Shown: positions 17,208-25,104 of the stretch, piece by piece | Layout of the letters: every line of letters begins with the position of its first letter | Numbering within the stretch: position 1 is the first letter of the stretch | Assembly (NCBI GenBank): GCA_963931655.1 | Contig: OZ007036.1 | Location: forward strand, 1,612,001 to 1,676,000 | Length of the DNA stretch: 64,000 nucleotides | From: Butyricicoccus_B sp017886875 | GTDB lineage: Bacteria; Bacillota; Clostridia; Oscillospirales; Butyricicoccaceae | Direction: 5' to 3' | The notes under the pieces: model-generated | Databases searched by the model: none | The model's input: the letters and a program-made list of their open reading frames with translations, nothing else | Told to the model about the DNA's origin: nothing | Made by a program: the position numbers and the translations under genes

Positions 17208-18257
17208 ATGTCATTTAGTTACAATAAGAAAATAAGAGTCATGATAGTTGATGACTCCATGTTGTCTCGAAAAATAATACGTGATGGTCTTAGTAGATAC
17301 CAGAATATTGAGGTTGTAGGTGAGGCAATAAATGCAAGAGATGCGAGAGCTAAAATACCTATGTTAAGACCTGATGTTATAACTTCAGATGTTGAAATGC
17401 CAGGTATGAGTGGTATAGATTTTGTAAAAAGCATTTTGCCTGAATATCCAATACCTATTATTCTTGTATCATCGCTAGACCTTAGAGTATTTGATGCACT
17501 TGCAGTAGGTGCGGTTGACTTTGTAAGAAAGCCAGACGGAATAAATGCTAAAGAACGCTTTATTGAAAGTTTGGCAAATAAAATTGTAATCGCATCTTGT
17601 TCAAGGGTTAGAAAAAGATCTGTGACAATGGTGCCAACAACTGTAGCACCTTCTAAACTAACTTTTTCATCACAGTTTAATAATGAAATAATTATTGCGT
17701 TAGGTGCGTCAACTGGCGGCACAGAAGCCACACTTGATGTTTTAAAACGTTTACCTGCTAATACTCCAGGTATGGTTGTTGTTCAGCATATGCCACCAGG
17801 ATTTACAAAAATGTATGCTGATAGACTGGATAGAAGCTGTGCTTTAAGTGTAAAAGAGGCACAAACAGGTGATGTTATTAAAACTGGTCAGGTGCTTATA
17901 GCTCCTGGCGATAAACAAATGAGAGTTGTAAGAACAGGTGGCAATTATACAGTAAATTGCCAAGCAGGCGAAAAAGTTAGCGGTCATTGCCCATCAGTTG
18001 ATGTTTTATTTCAATCAATGGCTGAAAATGTTCGCTGTCGTATGGTCGGTATTATTATGACTGGTATGGGTAGTGATGGTGCTAAAGGTCTATTGTCAAT
18101 GAAGGAAAAAGGTGCATTTACAATAGGTCAAGATAAGGAATCTTGTGTTGTATATGGTATGCCTATGGTAGCTAACAACATTGGTGCAGTTACCGTTCAG
18201 GCTTCTTGCGAAAATATAGCAAGTGTGCTTATTCGCAAACTAAATCAATGGAAATAA
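17208..18257 (+). CDS. cheB: Chemotaxis methylesterase/glutamine deamidase CheB
   Basis: Response-regulator enzyme that removes receptor methyl groups (and deamidates Gln) after phosphorylation by CheA. The receiver domain has the acidic pair VDDS (about residue 15) and the phospho-acceptor Asp61 in TSDVEMPGMSG. The C-terminal esterase holds the catalytic triad in GASTGGTEA (Ser), VVQHMPPGF (His) and TGMGSDGAKG (Asp). The frame also offers an ATG at 17196, but that codon overlaps the GGGGGAT ribosome site at 17191-17197. ATG 17208, ten bases downstream, is therefore preferred (349 residues). The gene is followed by a strong terminator, closing the chemotaxis block. Confidence 0.96.
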   Translation: MSFSYNKKIRVMIVDDSMLSRKIIRDGLSRYQNIEVVGEAINARDARAKIPMLRPDVITSDVEMPGMSGIDFVKSILPEYPIPIILVSSLDLRVFDALAVGAVDFVRKPDGINAKERFIESLANKIVIASCSRVRKRSVTMVPTTVAPSKLTFSSQFNNEIIIALGASTGGTEATLDVLKRLPANTPGMVVVQHMPPGFTKMYADRLDRSCALSVKEAQTGDVIKTGQVLIAPGDKQMRVVRTGGNYTVNCQAGEKVSGHCPSVDVLFQSMAENVRCRMVGIIMTGMGSDGAKGLLSMKEKGAFTIGQDKESCVVYGMPMVANNIGAVTVQASCENIASVLIRKLNQWK

Positions 18258-18260
18258 ATT

Positions 18261-18292
18261 AAAAACACAGGTGTAATGCCTGTGTTTTTTTC
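18261..18292 (+). terminator. Terminator after cheB
   Basis: An 11-bp stem (18261-18271 with 18279-18289), seven-base loop, and a run of T. It separates the chemotaxis genes from the flgM operon. Confidence 0.9.
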
Positions 18293-18339
18293 ATCAATTA
18301 AAAAAATAGTTGATTTATCTTATTTTTTTTAAGTTTGTA

Positions 18340-18373
18340 CCGATACAGTATATAACAAATACCGCTGTATTGG
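18340..18373 (+). promoter_or_regulatory. Inverted repeat upstream of flgM
   Basis: CCGATACAG (18340-18348) and CTGTATTGG (18365-18373) are complementary except for one G-T pair, with a 16-base spacer. It lies 56 bases ahead of the flgM start. It could be an operator or a leader hairpin. A CCGATA sequence inside it recalls a sigma-28 -10 element, but no matching -35 was found. Confidence 0.4.
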
Positions 18374-18428
18374 AAAATATTAGACCTGTACTTCGGAATT
18401 AGTTTGAATGAGGAGGAGCTGAGTAATT

Positions 18429-18719
18429 ATGATGATTTACAAGACAACAGGTTTAACCCCTCTACAAACAGCTAATATGCAGTCTGAGTGTAATAGAAAT
18501 AATTCTGTGCGTTCAGTACAATATGACCGAGTAGAGGTCAAAAATTACTCTCAGGACGAACGATTTGCACTTGAATTGTCAAGTAAGATATCTCAAGAAG
18601 TTCGTATTGGACAACAAGATAAGGTATCTGAACTGAAAAAACAATTTCAAAATGGTGAGTATAATTATGATTTAGATAAACTTACCGCACAAATCATGCT
18701 GTTTGGAGGACTAAGTTAA
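18429..18719 (+). CDS. flgM: Anti-sigma-28 factor FlgM
   Basis: Small inhibitor of the flagellar sigma factor; it is exported or neutralised once the hook is complete so that late genes can be expressed. The 96-residue product has a disordered N-terminal half and the conserved C-terminal sigma-binding region (KVSELKKQFQNGEYNYDLDK followed by a terminal amphipathic helix). ATG 18429 follows GAGGAGGAG; the next codon is also ATG. It is first in the flgM-flgN-flgK-flgL-DUF6470-fliW-csrA operon, matching the Bacillus order. Confidence 0.9.
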   Translation: MMIYKTTGLTPLQTANMQSECNRNNSVRSVQYDRVEVKNYSQDERFALELSSKISQEVRIGQQDKVSELKKQFQNGEYNYDLDKLTAQIMLFGGLS

Positions 18720-19175
18720 ATGAATGAAAAATTTGAAAGCATGATAAAACTAATAGATGAGCTGACAAATACACTTGTTAAATTATCCGATATGCAACGC
18801 CAAATAGTTATGGCAGTGCGTGAAGACGATCTTGCAAAACTTGCTGATTGCATGAAGCATGAGCAGGTTCTTTCTTTGACATTAAGGAACACAGAACAAA
18901 AAAGATTAAAACTTCAAGAGGAATTAGGTCTTGAAGAAATGAAATTGTCTGAGTTACCATTAAAGGTAAAAGATGCGGATATGCAAATAAGAATAAGAAA
19001 TGCAGCAAGTAAATTGTCAGCACAATATAAAATTGTTAGAAGTACATCAGATGCTGCACGTTCAATTTTAGAGTCTAATCTTAGACGAGTAGAACAAACA
19101 ATGAAGAAAATGGGCGTTGACCCTTCACAAGTACAGGCAAGTACTGCTGGTATACACACAGATTTTCATGCGTAA
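18720..19175 (+). CDS. flgN: FlgN-family export chaperone for hook-associated proteins
   Basis: Cytoplasmic chaperone expected to bind FlgK and FlgL and bring them to the export gate. The 151-residue product is almost entirely helical, with a coiled coil over residues 1-125. It has the low-conservation pattern of FlgN, ending in an SKLSAQYKIVRSTSDAARSI segment. Its ATG abuts the stop codon of flgM without a gap (TAA then ATG), so translation is coupled. Position between flgM and flgK supports the call more than sequence identity does. Confidence 0.85.
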   Translation: MNEKFESMIKLIDELTNTLVKLSDMQRQIVMAVREDDLAKLADCMKHEQVLSLTLRNTEQKRLKLQEELGLEEMKLSELPLKVKDADMQIRIRNAASKLSAQYKIVRSTSDAARSILESNLRRVEQTMKKMGVDPSQVQASTAGIHTDFHA

Positions 19176-19193
19176 CAGGAGGATAACACAAAT

Positions 19194-21302
19194 ATGGGAA
19201 CTTTCGGAGATTTTGTCATCGCTCGTACTGGTATGATGTCAAGCCAGATGGCACTTAATATTACAGGACAGAATATTTCAAATATAAATACAACAGGTTA
19301 TACAAGAAGAAGTCTTGACCAATCAACTTTTGTTGTAAATGGTTCAGGACTTTATCGTTCAGTTAGCACAGTGTATGCTGGTGCTGGCGTTATGATGAAT
19401 GGTATTTCTCAGCTTAGAGATCCATACCTTGATATAAGATTTAGAAATGAAATGAGCAATGTTGGTTCAGCAGATTCATTGCTTGCTGGTATGGAACAAA
19501 TACAGCAAGTTATAAATGATGTAAATAAAAATGGTATAACCACACAATTTCAAGATTTACTTGATAAGTTTGGTAAACTTAATGCTAACAACATAGGCAC
19601 TGCTGAGTTCGATAATTTGATTAAGAATTCTGCTGAGTCACTTTGTCAACTCTTAAATCAAGCAGCTTCAAAACTTGAAGATGTAAAAAAAGATTATCAA
19701 ATGAAGTATGAAGAAGAAGTTAAAAATGTTGATACACTTGTTCAAAATATTAGAAAGATAAATGAACAAATTCGTAAGGCTGATATAAATGGTGATCAAG
19801 CTTTAGAGCTTAGAGACCAAAGAAATCTGCTTTTAGATGAGCTTTCTCAATATATGAAGGTTGATATTACTTATGGTAAAGAAGATTTAGGTGCTGGTGT
19901 TGAAATAGAAAAATTAACAATTAAAATTGTTGATGAAAGCACAGGAAAATCAGATTATACTTTAGTAGATGGCATTAATTCGGCTACTATTAGTATGAAT
20001 GAGGATTTTTCTCTTAATGTTAGCTCGCTTAAAGATAGAAATGGTAATGTAATAAAGAAGGAGATAGAAGATCCTGATAATCCAGGCAATACTATAACGG
20101 TTGACGCTGTTCCAAATGGTAATATAGCAGGTCATACAGCAGATGATGACCCAGATACTGATACAGTAAATGAAAAATATATTATTGGTTATGGTGCTCT
20201 TGAGTCTATGCGTCAGATTTTAACTGGCAAAGGTGAGTTTGCTATAACAGAAGAGCAACTTCAAGAAATTCAAAAGACTTATGAAACTAAATACCAAGGT
20301 GAAGTTGACGCTGTTAATGCACTTATGAAGGATATTGCTGACTTAAATAAGCAAATTTATGATGCAGATAAAGCTGGTACTTCAGCAGATGACCTTCGTG
20401 AGCAAAGAGACGATATGATTTATAAGCTTTCTAAATATATGGACGTTAATGTTTCATATCAGGACACTACGGATAAGACTCCAACTGGTGAAGTTATTCA
20501 GAAATTAGTTATTAAATCAAATTCAAATCCACAACGTGTATTAGTTAATGGTGATAAATCATCTAAGGTTAGTATAGATGCAAATGACAATTCATTGATA
20601 ATAGGTAATAACAAAGTTGACGGTGTAACTGGTTCTCTGGAGGAAATACGTGAAATATTAGTTGATGGAAACAGTTTTGTTAATGCTGTTGATGAAGAAG
20701 CTCGTGGTATTCCATATTATGAAAAGTCACTTGATGCATTAGCAAAGGCATTTGCTGAGGCGATGAATAAAATTAATACCGAGGACGCACAAGGCAATCC
20801 TTTGGATGATATAACTGGTTCAGGCAATTTATTTGAAACAAGTGATGGTACAGACGAAATAACAGCCGATAATATTTCCATATCCGATGAATGGAGAAAT
20901 GGTACAGTAGAAATTGTAACATCAACCGATCCAAAGTCGGGAACTACAGCAAATGATAATATTTCAAGGTTCCAAGATTTATTTAACAAGAATTTCACAT
21001 TTGAGGCTGAAATAAATGGTCTTCCTAATGGCACTGTTATATATAAAGGTAATTTTGAAGGATTTTATGCAAATATGCAGGGTGTTTTAGGTATGGATAT
21101 GCAATCTGTATCTGCAAGATATGATACATATGCAACATCTGCTGATGAACTAAACAACAGTCGTGATGCTGTTTCTGGTGTTGACCTTAACGAAGAAGGT
21201 GTAAATATGATTCAATATCAAAAAGCATTTGCGGCTTCATGTAGAATGATTACTGCTCTTGATGAACTTATGGAACAAGTAATAAACAGAATGGGCGTTT
21301 AA
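19194..21302 (+). CDS. flgK: Flagellar hook-associated protein 1 (FlgK) with internal duplication
   Basis: First hook-filament junction protein. The 702 residues exceed the usual 450-650. The N-terminal D0/D1 part has NISNINTTGYTRRS, and the C-terminus has the typical GVDLNEEGVNMIQYQKAFAA helix. Between them a D1/D2-type unit occurs twice. Residues about 166-343 contain KYEEEVKNVDTLVQNIRKIN and LELRDQRNLLLDELSQYM. Residues about 362-489 contain KYQGEVDAVNALMKDIADLN and LREQRDDMIYKLSKYM. Each copy ends in an ALESMRQIL/SLEEIREIL motif. The duplication explains the extra length. RBS AGGAGG lies upstream of ATG 19194. Confidence 0.95.
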   Translation: MGTFGDFVIARTGMMSSQMALNITGQNISNINTTGYTRRSLDQSTFVVNGSGLYRSVSTVYAGAGVMMNGISQLRDPYLDIRFRNEMSNVGSADSLLAGMEQIQQVINDVNKNGITTQFQDLLDKFGKLNANNIGTAEFDNLIKNSAESLCQLLNQAASKLEDVKKDYQMKYEEEVKNVDTLVQNIRKINEQIRKADINGDQALELRDQRNLLLDELSQYMKVDITYGKEDLGAGVEIEKLTIKIVDESTGKSDYTLVDGINSATISMNEDFSLNVSSLKDRNGNVIKKEIEDPDNPGNTITVDAVPNGNIAGHTADDDPDTDTVNEKYIIGYGALESMRQILTGKGEFAITEEQLQEIQKTYETKYQGEVDAVNALMKDIADLNKQIYDADKAGTSADDLREQRDDMIYKLSKYMDVNVSYQDTTDKTPTGEVIQKLVIKSNSNPQRVLVNGDKSSKVSIDANDNSLIIGNNKVDGVTGSLEEIREILVDGNSFVNAVDEEARGIPYYEKSLDALAKAFAEAMNKINTEDAQGNPLDDITGSGNLFETSDGTDEITADNISISDEWRNGTVEIVTSTDPKSGTTANDNISRFQDLFNKNFTFEAEINGLPNGTVIYKGNFEGFYANMQGVLGMDMQSVSARYDTYATSADELNNSRDAVSGVDLNEEGVNMIQYQKAFAASCRMITALDELMEQVINRMGV

Positions 21303-21329
21303 TTAAGCAGAAAGGAGTAATAATTATTT

Positions 21330-22412
21330 ATGAGAGTTACAACAAGTAGTACAATTCGTACATATCGTAGTAGCCTTGCAAGGGCTACTCTTAGTCAATA
21401 TAGTGCAATGAATTTAGTTTTAAGCTATGGACGTTTATTTAATTCATTTGCTGACTCGCCTGCAAGGGCCACAGAGTCTTATCGTTTACATTCTGCTTAT
21501 GCCAAAAATCAAACCCATCAGGAAACTAATGATACAATGATTAGTAAGTTTGAACAAGCTCATAGCAGCATGCAACAAATAAGCGACCAATATAATAGTG
21601 CATTAGAACAAGCTATGAAAGCACAAAATACACCAACAGGTGGTGCTTTAAAAGAACTTGGCACAACCTTAAAAGGCGTTGCTGAAAGTATGGTAAACAC
21701 ACTTAATGTTAAATATGGCGATAAATATGTGTTTGCTGGTGCTGATGGTGACAATGCACCTTTTGAACTTAATGATGATGGAGAGCTTCTTTACAGGGGT
21801 ATGAATGTTGATGATATAGATTTAGATGCAACAACACCACCAGCAGATTGGACTGGTACAGAAGAGGAATTTAAAGAACTCCAAGAAACATGGAAAAGTA
21901 TGCTTAATGAGAATGTTTATGTTGATATTGGTTTAGGTTTTGAGCTTAATCAAAATCAAGAAGTAATACCATCAACTGCTTTTGATTCTTCTATATCTGG
22001 TCTTGAAATCATGGGTTATGGTAAAGATGAAAATGGAAATCCTAATAATATGATTTCTATAATTTCTAAGCTTGGTCAGATTTATTCTCAAGCTGATGAA
22101 GATGGTAAGTTACCAACTCAGCCTGATGATTTAGCTGTAGAGGCTGAAGAACTTTTTGATAAAATGCAGAATACATTTACAAATGTAAATACTCAGTGGG
22201 CAACCATTACTTCAAGAGCAGAGTTTTTAGAGTCAAATGAAAAAAGACTTGTTGATACTGGTGATAATTTAACAGAACAGTTTACAAGTGTTGATAAGAC
22301 AGATATGGCAGATGCACTGACTACATTTGCTTATGCACAATATACTTACAATGCAGCACTTAGAGTTGGTAATGAAGTGCTTTCACAGTCATTTATTGAT
22401 TATATGAGTTAA
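21330..22412 (+). CDS. flgL: Flagellar hook-associated protein 3 (FlgL)
   Basis: Second hook-filament junction protein; it sits between FlgK and flagellin. The 360-residue product has the flagellin-like N-terminal helix (residues 1-60, RVTTSSTIRTYRSSLARATL) and C-terminal helix (QYTYNAALRVGNEVLSQSFI), with a small variable centre containing KYGDKYVFAGADGDNAPF. ATG 21330 has AAAGGAG upstream. It is cotranscribed with flgK and the DUF6470 gene. Confidence 0.92.
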   Translation: MRVTTSSTIRTYRSSLARATLSQYSAMNLVLSYGRLFNSFADSPARATESYRLHSAYAKNQTHQETNDTMISKFEQAHSSMQQISDQYNSALEQAMKAQNTPTGGALKELGTTLKGVAESMVNTLNVKYGDKYVFAGADGDNAPFELNDDGELLYRGMNVDDIDLDATTPPADWTGTEEEFKELQETWKSMLNENVYVDIGLGFELNQNQEVIPSTAFDSSISGLEIMGYGKDENGNPNNMISIISKLGQIYSQADEDGKLPTQPDDLAVEAEELFDKMQNTFTNVNTQWATITSRAEFLESNEKRLVDTGDNLTEQFTSVDKTDMADALTTFAYAQYTYNAALRVGNEVLSQSFIDYMS

Positions 22413-22448
22413 TACAGATAAGAGCGGTATATAAAGGAGTGAATAAAC

Positions 22449-23051
22449 ATGGAACGATTGATTGAAATAACAACTGTGCCAATAGAAATACAAATGAAAA
22501 TAAAAAATGCAAAATTAGACTATAAACGTTCCACTGTTGATTTGGAAATATCTAAGGATCAAGGCGGACTTAAAATTCATAGCAAGCCTATTCGTTTGCA
22601 AATAGATACGTTTGAAGCTAGAAATTCTGTCTGTCCTACTGCAATGCGTAGTATAGAGCAAGCAGCTCAAAAAGGAACGCAAAAGGTCTATGATACTATG
22701 GCAACCTATGCAAGAAGGGGTGATTTGCTTTTGGAGGCCAAAATTGGTGAGCAATTGATTTCTCAATTTGCCATGGAAAGTCAACAGGTAAATACTGATT
22801 TTGCTATGCAGTTTTTGCCATCAGCAGCCCCTGATATATCATGGGAAGATTCAGAGCTTAGTATACGCTATGAAATGGATAAATTAAACTTTGATTGGCG
22901 TATGAATGAAGGTAAATTTGAATTTACTCCAGGTGATATAGAGTTTTCTGTAACTCAACAACCTGATGTTATTATTAAATATGTCGGTTCACCACTTTAC
23001 GTTCCGCCATCTTCTGACCCAAATTATGAACCTGTAGATGTTAAGGCATAA
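22449..23051 (+). CDS. DUF6470 family protein (YviE-like)
   Basis: A 200-residue protein of unknown function, recognised by position and sequence style. Bacillus has yviE at this same spot between flgL and fliW. It starts with the YviE-like motif in which two short strands flank ARNSVCPTAMRSIEQAAQKG, and ends with a proline-rich tail. No signal or membrane segment is present, so it is cytoplasmic. The context suggests a role in late flagellar assembly or flagellin homeostasis, but this is inference only. Confidence 0.75.
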   Translation: MERLIEITTVPIEIQMKIKNAKLDYKRSTVDLEISKDQGGLKIHSKPIRLQIDTFEARNSVCPTAMRSIEQAAQKGTQKVYDTMATYARRGDLLLEAKIGEQLISQFAMESQQVNTDFAMQFLPSAAPDISWEDSELSIRYEMDKLNFDWRMNEGKFEFTPGDIEFSVTQQPDVIIKYVGSPLYVPPSSDPNYEPVDVKA

Positions 23052-23063
23052 GAAAGGTTAAAT

Positions 23064-23501
23064 ATGAAAATTTTAACAAAACATTTTGGTGAGGTAATCG
23101 TAGACCCTACAACAACTTTACATTTTAAAGATGGTATTTTTGGCTTTGAAGATGAAAAAGAATTTGCTCTTTTACAATTTTCTGAAGAAGACACATTCCT
23201 TTTAAGCCTTCAAAGTGTAAAAACACCTTATCTTGCTTTTACTGTTGTTAATCCTTTTATGCTTGTACCTGATTATACACCAGTTTTAAATAATGAAGAA
23301 TTAAAACAAATGGAAGTTACAAAAAGTGAGGAACTTTGTTTTTATAACATGTGCCGAATAAAAAAACCTGTTTCAGATAGCACAATAAATCTTCGTTGTC
23401 CAATAGTTATAAATGACTCAACAAGACAAGCTAAACAGGTGATTTTAGATAATTATGAAATGCGTTTTTCGCTTTCAAGTCTTGAAAAGAGGGACAAATA
23501 A
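23064..23501 (+). CDS. fliW: Flagellar assembly factor FliW
   Basis: Partner-switching protein that binds flagellin or CsrA and so couples flagellin secretion to its translation. The 145 residues show the FliW pattern, with KDGIFGFEDEKEFALLQF early and NLRCPIVINDSTRQAKQVIL late. It ends by overlapping the csrA start (ATAATG). In Bacillus the flagellin gene hag follows csrA; here it does not. The gene is immediately upstream of csrA, matching its known antagonism of CsrA. Confidence 0.93.
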   Translation: MKILTKHFGEVIVDPTTTLHFKDGIFGFEDEKEFALLQFSEEDTFLLSLQSVKTPYLAFTVVNPFMLVPDYTPVLNNEELKQMEVTKSEELCFYNMCRIKKPVSDSTINLRCPIVINDSTRQAKQVILDNYEMRFSLSSLEKRDK

Positions 23502-23731
23502 TGCTAATTTTACAACGTAAAGCAGGACAGTCCTTTTTAATTGGTGATGATATAGAAATCACTATTCAAGAGATAAGCGGTGGACGTGTTCGCTTGAGTG
23601 TTGATGCACCTAAAAATGTTCAAATACTGCGAAAAGAACTTTTAGAAGCTAAAAATGAAAATCATTCAGCAGCTGAAGAAATTGGTTCACCTATGCAGTT
23701 ATTAGAACTTTTAAAAAGTGAGTATAAATAA
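23501..23731 (+). CDS. csrA: Carbon storage regulator / flagellin translational repressor CsrA
   Basis: RNA-binding translational repressor that in Bacillus-type bacteria blocks the flagellin ribosome site. The 76 residues begin MLILQRKAGQSFLIGDDIEI and contain GGRVRLSVDAPKNVQILRKE, the RNA-binding beta-sheet dimer fold. The C-terminal 25 residues are a short extension. The ATG overlaps the fliW stop codon. A terminator follows at once, so csrA closes the operon. Confidence 0.96.
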   Translation: MLILQRKAGQSFLIGDDIEITIQEISGGRVRLSVDAPKNVQILRKELLEAKNENHSAAEEIGSPMQLLELLKSEYK

Positions 23732-23760
23732 AAAAACAGGGGAAATAACCCCTGTTTTTT
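23732..23760. terminator. Bidirectional terminator after csrA
   Basis: A perfect 10-bp stem (23733-23742 with 23749-23758), six-base loop, T run on the plus strand and T run on the minus strand. It separates csrA from the convergent ComFB-domain gene. Confidence 0.92.
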
Positions 23761-23764
23761 GCTT

Positions 23765-25087
23765 TTAATGATGAGGATTTTCATTAACGATTACACATGA
23801 TTTCATTATTTGCACAGAAATAAGTCTTGAGTATTTTGATGAATATATACGCAAAAGACCATTTTTTTGACCATCTTCTACAACAACATACTTAGATGGT
23901 AAATTTGTTAGTGTTAATGCTTTCATATCAGCTAAACAACGTGGACAACGGCATGAAAGCATTTGTGATGAATAATCAGCTTCTTCTTCCACAAGTTCTT
24001 GAATTACATTAATATATTTAACCGAGCGTTTTCCATGTGGAGCAGTACCAATATAACTATTATCTGTTGTTTTTGTAGTTGATTGCACTTTATTTTCCAC
24101 ATGCTGTGGATTATCGTTATTTTTTTCAGACTCTTTATTGTGTTGAGTTAATAAAGCAGCAATAGCGTCATCAGACATAACAGCATTAGGGTCAGACTGA
24201 GTAGCAGGCTCAGGAACTTTATCAGGCTCTTGATTATTTTGAGCAAATAATGCAGCAATATCATCATCAGACATAACAGCATTAGGGTCAGACTGAGTAG
24301 CAGGCTCAGGAGTGTTATCAGGCTCTTGATTATTTTTAGCTAATAAAGCAGCGATAGCGTCATCAGACATAACAGCATTAGGGTCAGAATGGGTAGCAGG
24401 TTCAGGAGTGTTATCAGGCTCTTGATTATTTTTAGCTAATAAAGCAGTGATAGCGTCATCAGACATAACAGCGTTAGGGTCAGACTGAGTAGCAGGTTCA
24501 AAAGTGTTATCAGGCTCTTGATTATTTTTAGCTAATAAAGCAGCGATAGCGTCATCAGACACAACAGCATTATGGTCGGATTGAGAATTAGGCTCAGGAG
24601 ATTTTTCATTAGTAACTAAAGGCTCAGGGATTGTTTGTACTTTAGTATCTTGTTCTTCAATCTCTAAACTGCTTAAAAGCTCAGAACATATTTGCTCCTC
24701 AAGTTGTGTTTCTTGTTCACGTACATTTTGTAATATAGGTACAACAGGCTGTGGTGCTGGTGGTAATTCAGCAGAAGTCTGTGCTGGTTGTTCTTTTATG
24801 TCTGATTGTTCAGTTTCTGACTTGTTTTCTTGATTGTTTTGAGAAGATAAATCAGTAACAGCAGCATCAGATAAAACAGCATTAGTTTCTGTATTAGAAA
24901 CAGGTTCATTTGTTTGGATTTGCTCATTATTATGCTTTGCAAGTAAATCTGCAACGGCATCTTCTGACATATTGTTATTTGAATTTATTATATCTTGAGC
25001 ACTTGCTTCTATATCAGAAGATTCATTGTCAGATTTTGCAATCAAATTCAATACACGAGCAGTTTTATTACTGCGTTTTGGTGGCAT
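23765..25087 (-). CDS. Repeat protein with FliM-like peptides and a C-terminal ComFB domain
   Basis: A 440-residue acidic, cytoplasmic protein. Residues 1-340 look disordered and carry seven short motifs of the type MSDDAIAALLAKNN at residues 40, 72, 176, 208, 240, 272 and 304; the last five form a 32-residue tandem repeat. The motif resembles the LSQxEIDALL peptide at the N-terminus of FliM/FliY. The C-terminus (about 356-436) matches the ComFB domain: NVIQELVEEE, CRCPRCLADMKALTL with Cys379/381/384, and LPSKYVVVEDG. ComFB domains bind metal, and cyanobacterial members act as cyclic-dinucleotide receptors. It lies 17 bases after the ParA gene with AAAGGAGG upstream of its ATG. Domain calls are good; the function is unknown. 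Confidence 0.8.
   Translation of the reverse strand: MPPKRSNKTARVLNLIAKSDNESSDIEASAQDIINSNNNMSEDAVADLLAKHNNEQIQTNEPVSNTETNAVLSDAAVTDLSSQNNQENKSETEQSDIKEQPAQTSAELPPAPQPVVPILQNVREQETQLEEQICSELLSSLEIEEQDTKVQTIPEPLVTNEKSPEPNSQSDHNAVVSDDAIAALLAKNNQEPDNTFEPATQSDPNAVMSDDAITALLAKNNQEPDNTPEPATHSDPNAVMSDDAIAALLAKNNQEPDNTPEPATQSDPNAVMSDDDIAALFAQNNQEPDKVPEPATQSDPNAVMSDDAIAALLTQHNKESEKNNDNPQHVENKVQSTTKTTDNSYIGTAPHGKRSVKYINVIQELVEEEADYSSQMLSCRCPRCLADMKALTLTNLPSKYVVVEDGQKNGLLRIYSSKYSRLISVQIMKSCVIVNENPHH
24128..24583 (-). repeat. Five 96-bp tandem coding repeats
   Basis: Five in-frame copies of a 96-bp (32-residue) unit encoding residues about 169-320 of the ComFB-domain protein. The copies are nearly identical at the DNA level. 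Two further diverged copies, also 32 residues apart, lie at about 24833-24970. High DNA identity suggests recent expansion by slippage or recombination. Confidence 0.92.
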
Positions 25088-25104
25088 AAAATAAAACCTC
25101 CTTT

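Noticed and set aside
17219..17731. A 170-residue minus-strand frame opposite cheB
   Set aside because: It is antisense to the conserved receiver and esterase motifs; the composition is that of a reversed coding frame.
18337..18346. CCGATA ahead of flgM as a sigma-28 promoter
   Set aside because: No TAAA-type -35 is found at the required distance. The sequence is better explained as part of an inverted repeat. No convincing sigma-28 promoter was found upstream of cheA, fliD or the YjfB-like gene either.
19194..21302. FlgK duplication as an assembly artefact
   Set aside because: The two copies are diverged in both DNA and protein, so they cannot be a misassembled repeat.
24128..24583. Tandem repeats as a possible CRISPR array
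   Set aside because: The unit is 96 bases with no unique spacers and is translated in frame with a clear 32-residue periodicity, so it is a coding repeat.
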